DNA from: SZUA-36 sp963727635
GTDB taxonomy: Bacteria > Pseudomonadota > Gammaproteobacteria > Xanthomonadales > SZUA-36
Direction of reading: 5' to 3'
Length of the DNA stretch: 64,000 bases
Assembly: GCA_963727635.1 (NCBI GenBank)
Contig: CAVSHP010000015.1
Coordinates: 868,001-932,000, forward strand
Every line of letters starts with the position of its first letter. The first letter of the stretch is position 1. Below the pieces are notes generated by a model, which searched no databases, had not been told where the DNA came from, and worked only from the letters and a program-made list of their open reading frames with translations. Made by a program: the position numbers and the translations under genes. This document shows positions 1 to 9,604 of this stretch, piece by piece.

Positions 1-21
1 AAGTCCAAAATGACTTGAGCC

Positions 22-2970
22 ATGTTTATTGGGGGGCCATGTCAAGAGTTCATCATGTCAATTAAACTACACCGCGATAACTTTTCGGAAGTAAAACCAG
101 AATTGCAACTCAGCCAGGCTGACCAGTTGCTTGCCCTGGGTGTGGCGAAACTGGGTGTTATCAGCCGGGATTTACATTCCGGTGAATCGACCATGTCAGC
201 CGAGTTCCTCAGTATTTTTGGAATACCGGATGGCGGGTGCCCGGCAGACAAGTCGGTGTTCGAATCTTCAGTTCACCCCGAAGACCGTGAACGGGTGAAT
301 CGATTGTTGCAAAATGCGGTTACTGAACAGGAATGGGTTGAATTTGAGCACCGTATTGTGCGCTCCGATGGCATGGAACGCTGGATAAATACCCGGGCCC
401 AGGTGATTGTAGGTGACGCGGGAGAAGCTGAGACACTGCTCTGCACGGTCATGGATATCACGGATTTCAAGGTGACCAAAAATGAGTTGCGTGACCGGGA
501 AGAACTGTTACGTGCGGTCACCAATACACTGCCTGATCCCATGTGGTTGAAAGGTCCTGATGGCAAGTACCTCACTTGCAACCGGGAGTTCGAACGCCTG
601 GTAGGAATGATGGAGTCCGACATAGCTGGTAAAACAGATCATGATTTGTTTTCCAGGAAACGGGCAGACGCCTCCCTTGAAGATGACAGGTTTGCGATGG
701 CCAGTGGCAGACCCACCATCAACCAGCAGGAAATCACCTACGCGGATGACGGGCACAAGGAGATGGTGGAAATCATCAAGGCACCGATGTACAGCCATAG
801 CGGAGTTGTCATCGGTATATTGGGCGTTGCCCATGATATCAGTGAGCGCAAGGAACACGAGGCATTCAGCGAATTCCATGCCCGTCGTGCCGAAGCCTTG
901 CTTGAACTGCCGACTGCCGCTGAATCCATGGATGAAGAGAGTTTTATCCGGCGCGGCCTGAATATTTTGGAAGATCTTACCGAAAGCAAGGTTTCTTATC
1001 TGCATTTTATAAAAGAAGATCAGCAAAGCATCGAAGCCAGCACTTTTTCAAAACGGACACTTGCAAAAAATCGCCCTGTTGTAGAGCCTGGCAAGATCGC
1101 TGCCAGCATCGCCCAGCATGAACCTTTGCTTATCAATGACTACTCGGGTTATCAGGGTGAAGTGAATCTGCCCGCGGATATTCCGGGGCTACGGCGGCTC
1201 ATCAATCTGCCGATCATCGAAAATGATAAAGTCGTTGTGATTACCGGCGTTGGCAACAAGGACCAGGAATACACTGACCTGGATGTTGAAACAGTGCAGT
1301 TGATTATTAATGATATCTGGCGAATTGTGCAACGCCAGCGGAACGCGGTCCAGCTGCGTAAACTGGCACAAGCGGTGGAACAGAGTCCGGAGTGCATCAT
1401 CATAACCAACCTCAATTCAGAGATTGAATATGTCAACCAGGCTTTTGTTGATCTGACAGGTTACTGGCCGGAAGAAGCAATCGGTAAAAACCCCAAGTTT
1501 CTGCAGTCCGGCAAAACGCCGGCGCAAAGCTACCAGTTGCTGAAACAAGCAATGAGCCTGGGTCAGAACTGGCAGGGCGAATTCATCAATCGCCGCAAAG
1601 ATGGCAGTGAATTTACGCAATCATCGTTAATTGCGCCACTGCGCCAGTCTGACGGCACCATCACGCATTTCATCAGTGTTAATAGCGATATCAGTGAACA
1701 AAAACATGTCACTGAAGAGCTTGAAAGTTACCGCCATCATCTCGAAGACCTGGTAGACAAGCGCACCGGGGAGCTGGTTGAAGCCCGGCTGCATGCCGAA
1801 ATTGCCAGCAAGGCTAAAAGTGAGTTCCTGGCCAATATGAGCCATGAAATTCGTACCCCCATGAATGCCATCATCGGGCTCACTCACTTACTGCAGCATG
1901 CCGGACCAAGCCCCGAGCAGGCGGAAAGCCTGTCAAAGATCGATCGCTCTGCCGGACACCTGCTATCCATCATCAACGATATTCTTGATATTTCTAAAAT
2001 CGAAGCCGGAAAAATGTTCCTGGCCAATGAAAATTTCAGTCTCAATTCGATGTTCAAGCATGTCGAATCCATTTTGCAGGAGCAAATCCATGCCAAGGGA
2101 TTAAGCCTGGAAGTCGAATCCGGCGATGTGCCAGCGTGGTTGAACGGGGATTTGACCCGCATGCGTCAGGCGCTGCTCAATTATGCCAGTAATGCAGTCA
2201 AATTCTCCGAACTGGGCACGATTAAGTTGCGCGCTTTTGTTCTCAAAGAAGAAGCGGAAAAACTACTGGTACGTTTCGAAGTGCAGGATAACGGCATCGG
2301 GATCGAGCCGGACAGACTGAAAAATCTGTTTCAGCCATTTGAACAAGCCGATGCATCCACAACCCGCAAATATGGTGGAACAGGTCTGGGACTGATTATT
2401 ACCCGACGTCTCGCCGAACTGATGGGGGGTGAGGTGGGGGCGGAAAGCGAGCCGGGTAAAGGCAGTACATTCTGGTTTTCTGCGTGGTTGGCCCGCGGTC
2501 AGCCGGTTAAGGATGCCAAACCGCAGGCGGGTGGCGCGGATACCGGTGTTTATTTAAGGTCCCGTTACAAGGGCGCCCGAATTTTGTTGGTTGAAGATAA
2601 CGACGTTAACAGCGAAGTAGCCATGGCACTTCTGACACGCGTGGGATTGGTCGTAGATACCGCCGAAAACGGTTTGCAGGCGGTTGATATGGTGAGTGCC
2701 AAACCCTACCAATTGATATTAATGGACATCCAAATGCCGGAATGTGACGGTCTGGAGGCCACACGCCAAATACGCGCCATGGCAGGCTCCAGCAACGGTA
2801 TTGCAGCCCACAATAGCAATATACCGATCCTGGCAATGACAGCTAACGTGTTTGAAGAAGACCACAAAGCCTGTCGTAAGGCAGGTATGGGAGAACTCAT
2901 CGGTAAACCTGTTGAACCGGACAAACTTTACGCCACGATCACCAAATGGTTATCGAATGATGGGGTATAA
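22..2970 (+). CDS. Hybrid sensor histidine kinase with PAS, GAF and receiver domains
   Basis: A 982-residue cytoplasmic-looking hybrid kinase with no obvious membrane segments. Order of domains: PAS (about 40-155), PAS (about 162-280, ending in the usual ISERK), GAF (about 290-445), PAS (about 450-570), a short coiled coil, HisKA with the H-box SHEIRTPMN (phospho-acceptor His608), HATPase with N-box NYASNAVKF, G1 box DNGIGIEP and G2 box GGTGLGL, then a receiver domain with VEDN and the acceptor Asp902 in LMDIQMP. No HPt domain follows, so the phosphate must pass to a separate partner. The start is uncertain: the ATG at 55 (MSIKLHRD) is an alternative. The input signal cannot be deduced. The downstream neighbour is a transposase, so there is no operon clue. 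Confidence 0.93.
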   Translation: MFIGGPCQEFIMSIKLHRDNFSEVKPELQLSQADQLLALGVAKLGVISRDLHSGESTMSAEFLSIFGIPDGGCPADKSVFESSVHPEDRERVNRLLQNAVTEQEWVEFEHRIVRSDGMERWINTRAQVIVGDAGEAETLLCTVMDITDFKVTKNELRDREELLRAVTNTLPDPMWLKGPDGKYLTCNREFERLVGMMESDIAGKTDHDLFSRKRADASLEDDRFAMASGRPTINQQEITYADDGHKEMVEIIKAPMYSHSGVVIGILGVAHDISERKEHEAFSEFHARRAEALLELPTAAESMDEESFIRRGLNILEDLTESKVSYLHFIKEDQQSIEASTFSKRTLAKNRPVVEPGKIAASIAQHEPLLINDYSGYQGEVNLPADIPGLRRLINLPIIENDKVVVITGVGNKDQEYTDLDVETVQLIINDIWRIVQRQRNAVQLRKLAQAVEQSPECIIITNLNSEIEYVNQAFVDLTGYWPEEAIGKNPKFLQSGKTPAQSYQLLKQAMSLGQNWQGEFINRRKDGSEFTQSSLIAPLRQSDGTITHFISVNSDISEQKHVTEELESYRHHLEDLVDKRTGELVEARLHAEIASKAKSEFLANMSHEIRTPMNAIIGLTHLLQHAGPSPEQAESLSKIDRSAGHLLSIINDILDISKIEAGKMFLANENFSLNSMFKHVESILQEQIHAKGLSLEVESGDVPAWLNGDLTRMRQALLNYASNAVKFSELGTIKLRAFVLKEEAEKLLVRFEVQDNGIGIEPDRLKNLFQPFEQADASTTRKYGGTGLGLIITRRLAELMGGEVGAESEPGKGSTFWFSAWLARGQPVKDAKPQAGGADTGVYLRSRYKGARILLVEDNDVNSEVAMALLTRVGLVVDTAENGLQAVDMVSAKPYQLILMDIQMPECDGLEATRQIRAMAGSSNGIAAHNSNIPILAMTANVFEEDHKACRKAGMGELIGKPVEPDKLYATITKWLSNDGV

Positions 2971-2974
2971 GCGC

Positions 2975-3046
2975 CAGAGCGCGGACAGCCATGATTCTTT
3001 CGAACGCAATCAGAGCGCGGACAGCCATGATTCTTTCGAACGCAAT
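2975..3046. repeat. Tandem duplication of a 36-bp unit containing GGACAGCCATGA
   Basis: Two adjacent identical 36-bp copies (2975-3010 and 3011-3046) begin just after the sensor-kinase stop. The core, read on the minus strand as ATGGCTGTCC, recurs at 4250, 12465, 12515 and throughout 13620-13960. A related GCGGACAGCC lies at about 3170, close to the transposase 3' end. Confidence 0.85.
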
Positions 3047-3208
3047 CAAACCAGTTGGACGGGTATAATCCTGACGGTTGCAAATATGCAACGAATTTGG
3101 ACGGTTTTAGGAAAATAAAATGGGATTTAAGATGTTGGATCAGCTCTCGGCTGGAATCGGTCGATCGCGGACAGCCCAAAGCCGGGGCTAGAAGCGTGCT
3201 GGATGGCG

Positions 3209-4177
3209 CTATGCCTTTTCAGGGCAAAGCCTGTTGCCAAGCACGTGTCCTTTAACAAACTTTCGGCCGACGGATGCAGCAAATGCCCGTAGCATACTTA
3301 TAGGCCCCAATGCACCGGGCGAAGGCAGATCATCTTTTGCGAGGTATTTCAAAACCGGTGCGGCATTCATTTTCAGCCTGGCAAGTATCGGCGGTGTTGA
3401 AGCAGGGACGTACCCCTGCTTATTGCGTTTAACCTCTCGCCCACCCCAGTCCACCAACTCCAGATAGTCGCTCAGACTGAAAGGAATAGTTTCATTGCCG
3501 TGTTCTGAATGCTCTGTAAACGGAACGAGGTAATCGCTATGGGGGTGCTCAATACGTTCTTGCACTGAGGTGTAGTCCGATAGTTCAGGTGTCGGGGCTA
3601 TGGCTGCCCGTATGGGGTTCAGATCCACATAGGCCATGCAGGCTAACAGTGCCCGTTCATCCAACAAGGCCTGGGACTTGAAGCGACCTTCCCAGAAGCT
3701 GCCTGTACAGTGGTCCTCATTGTTCGCCATGCGGGCAATGGGTTCATTGATACAGCGCATAAACCAGGAAAGATCAGCAAGCCTTTTACGCCAGGTGGCG
3801 AACAGGTCAGCAATGCATTTGAGTTCGGTTCGGGTCAGATCGGCATTTGCCAGATACTGGTGCATTAACAGCGGGCCAGAAAAGATTTGCATCCAGCGAT
3901 GGGCGACCTCCTCATCAGTCCACCCATCCAAAAGCGCAGTGTTAACCCGAACCACGATGTGGTAGTGATTGTTCATGATTGCATAGGCACACAGGTCAAT
4001 GGCAAATACCGAGCACATCAACTTGATACGATCCACGATCCACTGGCGGCGATGTTCAAAGTCGAAGCCTGTAAGTGGATCGGACCCACACAGGAAGGCC
4101 CGTCGCACGCAACGGGAGATGCAGTGGTAATACGGTGTGTCTTCGATGGAGACCTGGCGGTATCTTGGCTCTGGCAT
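3209..4177 (-). CDS. REP-associated tyrosine (Y1/HUH) transposase
   Basis: A 322-residue member of the IS200-like Y1 transposase superfamily, in the long form typical of REP-associated transposases (RAYT). Visible hallmarks: N-terminal PYYHCISRCVRRAFLCG, the HUH metal-binding motif NNHYHIVVRV (His71 and His73), and the candidate catalytic tyrosine Tyr184 in YVDLNPIRA. Such enzymes nick single-stranded DNA at short palindromic repeats dispersed in the chromosome. The gene is flanked on both sides by short direct repeats that share the core GGCTGTC, which may be its substrate family. No IS200-type ends or TnpB partner are seen, as expected for a domesticated RAYT. The reading frame is intact. 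Confidence 0.88.
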   Translation of the reverse strand: MPEPRYRQVSIEDTPYYHCISRCVRRAFLCGSDPLTGFDFEHRRQWIVDRIKLMCSVFAIDLCAYAIMNNHYHIVVRVNTALLDGWTDEEVAHRWMQIFSGPLLMHQYLANADLTRTELKCIADLFATWRKRLADLSWFMRCINEPIARMANNEDHCTGSFWEGRFKSQALLDERALLACMAYVDLNPIRAAIAPTPELSDYTSVQERIEHPHSDYLVPFTEHSEHGNETIPFSLSDYLELVDWGGREVKRNKQGYVPASTPPILARLKMNAAPVLKYLAKDDLPSPGALGPISMLRAFAASVGRKFVKGHVLGNRLCPEKA

Positions 4178-4222
4178 AGGATTAGCTTAGACAGGTGACG
4201 GATCAGGCGCCATGGCAAAAGC

Positions 4223-4340
4223 TGATGAGAGTTGTAGGGTGGGGATTAAATGTGGCTGTCTTGGCTTTTTTGATGAGAGTTGTAGGGTGGGGATTAAATG
4301 TGGCTGTCTTGGCTTTTTTTGGCTTTTTTGGCTTTTAGGA
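4223..4340. repeat. Tandem 49-bp duplication followed by GGCTTTTTT reiterations
   Basis: A 49-bp unit starting GATGAGAGTTGTAGGG and ending GTGGCTGTCTTGGCTTTTT is present at 4223 and again at 4272, then decays into short GGCTTTTTT repeats up to 4340. It carries the same GGCTGTC-plus-T-run core as the arrays at 12.5 and 13.6 kb. It lies just upstream of the transposase gene and upstream of the cytochrome promoter. Confidence 0.8.
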
Positions 4341-4348
4341 GGTAATGA

Positions 4349-4397
4349 TGATCCAGATCATGACTGATTCAATACAATAGATTTATATTGACATGGA
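4349..4397 (+). promoter_or_regulatory. FNR/Anr-type class II promoter for the triheme cytochrome
   Basis: TGATCCAGATCA at 4349-4360 has the palindromic core TGAT-N4-ATCA of an FNR-family site. A -10-like TATATT lies at 4384-4389, predicting transcription start near 4396. The site is then centred at about -41.5, the standard class II activator position. The gene start is at 4427, preceded by AGAGGATAA. Activity is inferred, not shown. Confidence 0.6.
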
Positions 4398-4426
4398 TTC
4401 CCACAAACGCTGGAAGAGGATAAATC

Positions 4427-4753
4427 ATGGTTCCTGTAAGAAAAATATTCATATCCGCAACTTTCATTTTCGTGCTGACCTTTGGCGTTGGTGCACCGAC
4501 TTTTGCCCAGGACTTGAGTAATAACGAAACCTGCCTCGAATGTCACGCGCCGGACGACGAACGGGCGCCACCGAGCAATCCTGACCTCCCACAGGTGCAT
4601 AACCCCGCAGGTGGCTTCTTTGTTGAAGACCATGCTGGTTTTTCATGTATTGACTGCCATACTTACATTGTCGATCTCGAACACGATGACCTGGCCGGCG
4701 ATCCTCAAGTTGATTGCACCGAATGTCATGATGAGACACCTACAAAAGAATAG
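4427..4753 (+). CDS. Small triheme c-type cytochrome, periplasmic
   Basis: A 108-residue protein with an N-terminal signal peptide (cleavage near PTFAQ) and three CXXCH haem-binding motifs: CLECH, CIDCH and CTECH. The short acidic sequence with closely spaced haems suggests a soluble periplasmic electron carrier. It has its own FNR-like promoter and is closed by a strong terminator at 4779, so it is probably monocistronic and induced when oxygen is low. I do not recognise a named family. Its neighbour downstream is a hexaheme cytochrome, suggesting a shared electron-transfer role. Confidence 0.85.
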   Translation: MVPVRKIFISATFIFVLTFGVGAPTFAQDLSNNETCLECHAPDDERAPPSNPDLPQVHNPAGGFFVEDHAGFSCIDCHTYIVDLEHDDLAGDPQVDCTECHDETPTKE

Positions 4754-4778
4754 TTAGGAGCCACACGCTCGAAAAAAG

Positions 4779-4801
4779 CCCCGGATTCCGGGGTTTTTTT
4801 T
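4779..4801 (+). terminator. Rho-independent terminator after triheme cytochrome
   Basis: Hairpin CCCCGG-ATT-CCGGGG followed by a run of eight T, 26 bases downstream of the cytochrome stop. Confidence 0.92.
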
Positions 4802-4982
4802 ATTTCAAACAATTGGATTGGCGGCTGGGATGTGTACGGGTGCAATCAGCCCGGCCTAAGCATGTCCGGGCGGTAGTCTGACGTTGCATTACAGGAACAC
4901 AAGTTGATCCAGCGCAAGTGTCATCGACTTGTTTTTCTCTACAATTCAGAGAGCCAGGGAACGAACAGGAGGCCATACTTTG

Positions 4983-5630
4983 ATGAAGTATCTCAATCTG
5001 TCTCTTTTGCTTGTATTCATGTTCCTGGGACAGGTATTTGCACAGGAATCTGAGCAAAACGCCGTTGCCCACCGAGAGCAGGTTTTTACTCGTGGTGGAG
5101 CCGATGCCTGCTTGCGCTGCCACTCCGGCGACAAGATGCGCGCGATTAAAAACAGCGCTCACGGCAACATGGAAAACATGTTCACTCCGCTCGCTTCACA
5201 GGGTTGTGAAGCCTGCCATGGCCCCGGAAGCATTCATGTTTCGCGAGCGCATGGAGGTGCGGGTTTTCCTAAAATGATCAACTTTGGCCGCGGTGCAGAC
5301 TTTTCACCCCGGGATGTACAGATTGAGGCCTGTCTTGCCTGTCACCAGGAGCAAAAGGGTGGCAAGTTGGCGATCGAATGGTACAACAGTTCACACAACC
5401 GCAAGAATATCACCTGCACGAGGTGTCACACCATTCATATCGAAATCGACCCGATGCAGAATGCAGACCAACAGGTCGCATTGTGTAACCGCTGTCATCG
5501 CAAGGATCTGGCAAAGCACAAGCGCTTCGATGAGGTGAGCATTGATTTCGAATCCTTGTCTTGCGGAACCTGTCACAACGTGCACGAAGCTTTTGAAAGG
5601 AAAGCGAGTCAAGCGGTTTTGGATGAATAG
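4983..5630 (+). CDS. Hexaheme c-type cytochrome, periplasmic
   Basis: A 215-residue protein starting MKYLNLSLLLVF, chosen because AGGAGG lies nine bases before this ATG. It has a signal peptide ending near GQVFAQE and six CXXCH motifs (CLRCH, CEACH, CLACH, CTRCH, CNRCH, CGTCH), each followed by spaced histidines that could be distal ligands. The pattern resembles the DmsE/MtrA-like periplasmic multiheme cytochromes, but with six rather than ten haems. It stops 11 bases before nqrA, so it may be cotranscribed with the Nqr genes. Such carriers normally move electrons between a quinol oxidase module and an outer-membrane or periplasmic partner; the partner is not identifiable here. Confidence 0.85.
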   Translation: MKYLNLSLLLVFMFLGQVFAQESEQNAVAHREQVFTRGGADACLRCHSGDKMRAIKNSAHGNMENMFTPLASQGCEACHGPGSIHVSRAHGGAGFPKMINFGRGADFSPRDVQIEACLACHQEQKGGKLAIEWYNSSHNRKNITCTRCHTIHIEIDPMQNADQQVALCNRCHRKDLAKHKRFDEVSIDFESLSCGTCHNVHEAFERKASQAVLDE

Positions 5631-5641
5631 CAACAGCGGCC

Positions 5642-6998
5642 ATGCGAATTCATATCAGCAGGGGTCTGGACATCCCGCTTGCCGGTGCGCCGGAGCAGTC
5701 TGTTCATCCGGCGGCGCCGGTCAGGCATGTCGCACTGTGCGGTTTCGACTACGCAGGGCTGAAGCCCCGGCTCCAGGTCGCAGAAGGTGACCGGGTTGGC
5801 CCGCTGCAGGCGCTCTTTGTCGATAAACGTGATCCGGATGTTCAATACTGTGCGCCAGGCAGAGGCACGGTGGTTGCCATCAACCGGGGTGCCAGGCGGG
5901 TGCTGCAAAGCGTGGTGGTCGAACTGGAGGATTCCGGAGTTGAAGAGACTGCTTTTGAAGCCCTGAGCGAAGAGCGGGTTTATCGCTTATTGCGTGAAGA
6001 AATCGTGGAACGCTTGCTGAAATCCGGTTTGTGGACAGCCTTCCGGACACGGCCATTCAGCCAGGTTCCGCACTCCGCAAGTACTCCCCGGGCGATTTTT
6101 ATCACCGCCATCGATACCCGGCCACTGGCAGCCGATCCAATGGTTGCTATCCGGGCCGAGACCGGCGCTTTTTCGGCCGGTTTGCACGTCATCTCGAGAC
6201 TGACCCGCGGCACCGTTAATTTGTGCACGGCAGCCGGAGTGGGACATCCCGGTTCCGGCTGTCGAGGGTCTGCGTGAAGTGCGGTTTTCCGGTCCACATC
6301 CGGCCGGACTACCGGGTACTCACATCCATTATCTCTACCCTGCGAGCATGGAGAGGGTGGTCTGGCATATCGGTTATCAGGACGTCATTGCAATCGGCAA
6401 ATTGTTCAGTACCGGAGTCATCAGTTACCAGAGGATTATCGCTTTAAGCGGTGCCTCGGTTGGCAAGCCGAGGCTGGTTGCGACCCGGCTTGGTGCTTCA
6501 ATTACCGATCTGATGCAGGCAGAGATTCCTGAGCCTGAATCCTGCCGGATAATTTCGGGCTCGGTACTCGGTGGCAGAACGGCCAGCAAGGATTTTGCCT
6601 ACCTCGGCCGTTACCACGACCAGGTTTCGGTGATCGAAGAAGGTGGCGGAAGGCGCTTTATGGGCTGGACGGATATTCTCCCCCATCGTTATAGCGCCGC
6701 GAGGACGTTCAAGCGAAAATCCGGCCATCGTTTCAAGTTCGCGCTGCCCACTTCACAGAACGGGCGGTTTACGGGCATGGTGCCGATGCGGGCCTGGGAG
6801 AAAATCATGCCGCTGGATATCCTGCCATCCCCGCTGTTTCGTGCCCTGCTGGTTACCGACACGGAGCAGGCGCAGGCCCTGGGCTGTCTCGAACTGGACG
6901 AAGAAGACCTTTCCTTGTGTGCCTTTGTCTGCCCGGCAAAAATTGACTACGGCCTTTTCCTGCGATTGAACCTCAACCAGATCGAACGGGAAGGGTGA
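5642..6998 (+). CDS. nqrA: Na+-translocating NADH:quinone reductase subunit A (one frameshift)
   Basis: Subunit A of Na+-NQR, the membrane complex that oxidises NADH, reduces ubiquinone and pumps sodium. The N-terminal part (MRIHISRGLDIPLAG) and the C-terminal part (REVRFSGPHPAGLPGTHIHYLYPA) lie in adjacent frames. The break is near 6240, where GTGGGACATC should read GTGGACATC to give the conserved GVDIPVPAVEG. A single extra G explains it, and the corrected protein has about 451 residues, normal for NqrA. The stop overlaps the nqrB start (TGATG). It heads the cluster nqrABCDEF-nqrM. Confidence 0.9.
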
Positions 6999-8165
6999 TG
7001 AAACGCTTTGTCAAATCGGTTTTTACCCTGGTTGACCGTTTTTTATGGTCATCCGGTACGGTGACCCGCGCGGCGCCACATATTCGTGATGCCAATAACG
7101 TGCAACGACTCTGGAACACGTTTGTGTTTGCCAGCATTCCAGCCTGGCTGGTGGGTATGTGGAGCCTGGGCCACCAGACCAACATCGCCATCGTTGAATT
7201 TCAGCTCGAATCCGTTCCCGGTTGGCGCGCCTGGTTGCTGAGCCAGACTGGAATCGGTTTTGATTACCACAGTGTACTCGGCTGCATGGCCCACGGGATG
7301 CTGTATTTTTTCCCCGTATTCTTCACAGCGCTTTTAACCGGAACCTTCTGGGAAGCACTGTTCGCCACCGTGCGGGGCAAGCGGGTTGATGAGGGATTGC
7401 TGGCGATCACCTGGTTGTTCTGCCTGTTGCTGCCCGCGACGGTTCCGATGTACCAGGTCGTTTTGGGTATGTCATTCGGTATTGTCGTGGGCAAGTTGAT
7501 CTATGGAGGTTCCGGACGCTACCTCGTTAGTCCCGCCCTGCTTGGTGTGGCTTTTCTGGTGTTTTCCTATCCCGGCATGATGTACGCGCCAGGTGTGTGG
7601 GTGCCGGTTGCCGGGTATGACCAGCCGACTGTTCTTGAGTTGGTGACCGACGAGGGTGGAGTAGGGGTCATCACGGCGGTGGGTTACGACTTCTGGCAAA
7701 TACTTCTGGGTGATCAACCGGGTTCATTCGGGTTGGCTTCACCACTTGCCGCATTGTTCGGCGGATGGTTCCTGGTCTGGACCGGCATGGCCTCCTGGCG
7801 GATCATGCTGGGCGCTTTCATCGGGATGATAGGCATGGTGATGATCTGCAACGCCATTGCTCCCAACCATCGCGCTTTTTTCGATGCCCTGGTACTGGCA
7901 CTTTGTATTGGGTGGTTTCGTCTTCGGCGTGGTGTTCATTGCAACCGACCCGGTTACCTGTCCGATGACCGATCCGGGGCGCTGGGGTTTCGGTTTATTT
8001 GTCGGCGCTCTGACGGTTTTGATCAGGGTGGGAAATCCCACCTACTACGAAGGTGTCATGTTCGCCATCCTGCTTGCCAGCATGTTTTCGCCCCTGATCG
8101 ATTATGTCGTGATTGAAAGGAACATCCGCCGGCGCAGGCTCAGGCTTCAGGGTGGTCTTCAATGA
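6998..8165 (+). CDS. nqrB: Na+-translocating NADH:quinone reductase subunit B (one frameshift)
   Basis: Integral membrane subunit B of Na+-NQR, a flavin-carrying channel subunit. It starts MKRFVKSVFTLVDRF. The reading frame breaks in the T6 run at about 7876-7881: removing one T restores the conserved MPWYWHFVLGGFVFG followed by ATDPVT. The corrected length is about 388 residues, slightly shorter than usual. Several hydrophobic helices are evident. It overlaps nqrA upstream (TGATG) and nqrC downstream (ATGA), so translation is probably coupled. Confidence 0.9.
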
Positions 8166-8951
8166 ACAACGACTCGCCGTTAAAAGCCTTTTTTGTCATA
8201 TTGGTGACGGCGATGGTTTGCTCTTCCCTGGTCTCGGCGACCGTCGTCATGCTACGTCCGGTCCAACTCAACAATCAGATGCTGGATCGAAGCCGGAACA
8301 TCATGAAACTGACCGGCCTGGTGGAAAAAGGTGTGACTCCGGGCGACGAGGAAATGCTCGAACTGTTTCGCGACATGGATATGCGGATCGTGGATATCGA
8401 TCAGGCCGTGTTCAACAACGAACTCGATCCCCTGTCATTTGACCAACGCCGCGCGGTGAACAATCCTGACCTTGGCATTGACATTCCGCCTGATCAGGAC
8501 CTGTCCAGCCTTGGTCGTCGCAGTCGGTTCGCGACGGTTTACATCGTGCTGAGGGAAGGTAAGCTGGAACGACTTATCCTGCCGGTCCACGGCGCCGGGA
8601 TGTGGTCGATGATTTACGGCTATATCGCGCTGGAGTCTGATCTCAATACGATTGCTGCCGTCACGTTTTACGAACAGAACGAAACCCCCGGAATCGGTGA
8701 TCAGATCATGCGTCCGGAGTGGTTGGCACAGTGGCAGGGGCGACGGATTTACGATGAAGTGGGTGATCTGCGCTTCGCGGTCAACCATGGAAAAGTGGAG
8801 CCGGGCTCATCAACATGGTTGTACGAAGTGGATGCGCTTGACCGGCGCCACGGTGACGGCAGACTCGGTGACCAGCATGATGCATTACTGGTTCGGTCCG
8901 CATGGCTATCGTGATTTTCTGGATTTCTTGCGTGAACGGGGTTACGGATGA
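8162..8951 (+). CDS. nqrC: Na+-translocating NADH:quinone reductase subunit C (one frameshift)
   Basis: Subunit C of Na+-NQR, with one N-terminal transmembrane helix and a periplasmic domain that carries covalent FMN. The frame breaks near 8840, exactly before the flavinylation motif. One extra T in GCGCTTGACC must be removed to read VDALTGATVTADSV, where the threonine of GAT is the FMN attachment residue in this family. The corrected protein has about 262 residues. The stop overlaps the nqrD ATG. Confidence 0.9.
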
Positions 8952-9604
8952 CTTCGAAAGAGACATTCCTCAAGCCGCTGTTAAGGGAAAATCCGGTAAC
9001 GCTGCATGTCCTGGGCATTTGTTCTGCCCTGGCCATCACCAATTCCCTGACTTCTTCACTGATCATGAGCGTTTCCCTGACGGCCGTTCTGGTCATGACG
9101 AATGTGACGATCAGCCTGATCCGCAAACACCTGCCGTCGAGCGTCCGCCTGATCGTTCAAATCACCATCATCGCCTCAGCAGTAGCCATCATAGACCAGT
9201 TTCTGACGGCCTATTTGCCCGATGCGGCCAAGACCTTGCGTGTTTACATTGCACTGATCGTGACCAACTGCATCGTACTTGGAAGGGCGGAGGCCTGTGC
9301 AATGAAGCACGGGGTGGGCACCAGTTTCCTGGATGCGCTTGGCAACGGATTGGGATACAGCATCATCCTGATCATCGTGGCCGTGATCCGTGAATTGTTT
9401 GGCAATGGTTCATTGATGGGGCACCGGATTCTTGAATTGGTCCACGAGGGTGGCTGGTATGAACCCAACGCCATGTTGCTGTTGCCGCCGAGCGCCTTCT
9501 TCATCATTGGTTTCATCGTTTGGGTTATCCGCAGCTGGAAACCTGAGCAGATAGAAAAGGCTGAGTTCAAACCAGCTCCCCTACCGGATAGTGAGAAACG
9601 CTAA
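8948..9604 (+). CDS. nqrD: Na+-translocating NADH:quinone reductase subunit D
   Basis: An intact 218-residue integral membrane subunit of Na+-NQR. It contains the family sequence NPVTLHVLGICSALAITN near the N-terminus and GRAEACAMKHGVG in the middle, and about six membrane helices. NqrD and NqrE are homologous inverted-topology subunits that hold an iron-sulfur centre between them. It overlaps nqrC (ATGA) and nqrE (TAATG). Confidence 0.95.
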   Translation: MTSKETFLKPLLRENPVTLHVLGICSALAITNSLTSSLIMSVSLTAVLVMTNVTISLIRKHLPSSVRLIVQITIIASAVAIIDQFLTAYLPDAAKTLRVYIALIVTNCIVLGRAEACAMKHGVGTSFLDALGNGLGYSIILIIVAVIRELFGNGSLMGHRILELVHEGGWYEPNAMLLLPPSAFFIIGFIVWVIRSWKPEQIEKAEFKPAPLPDSEKR

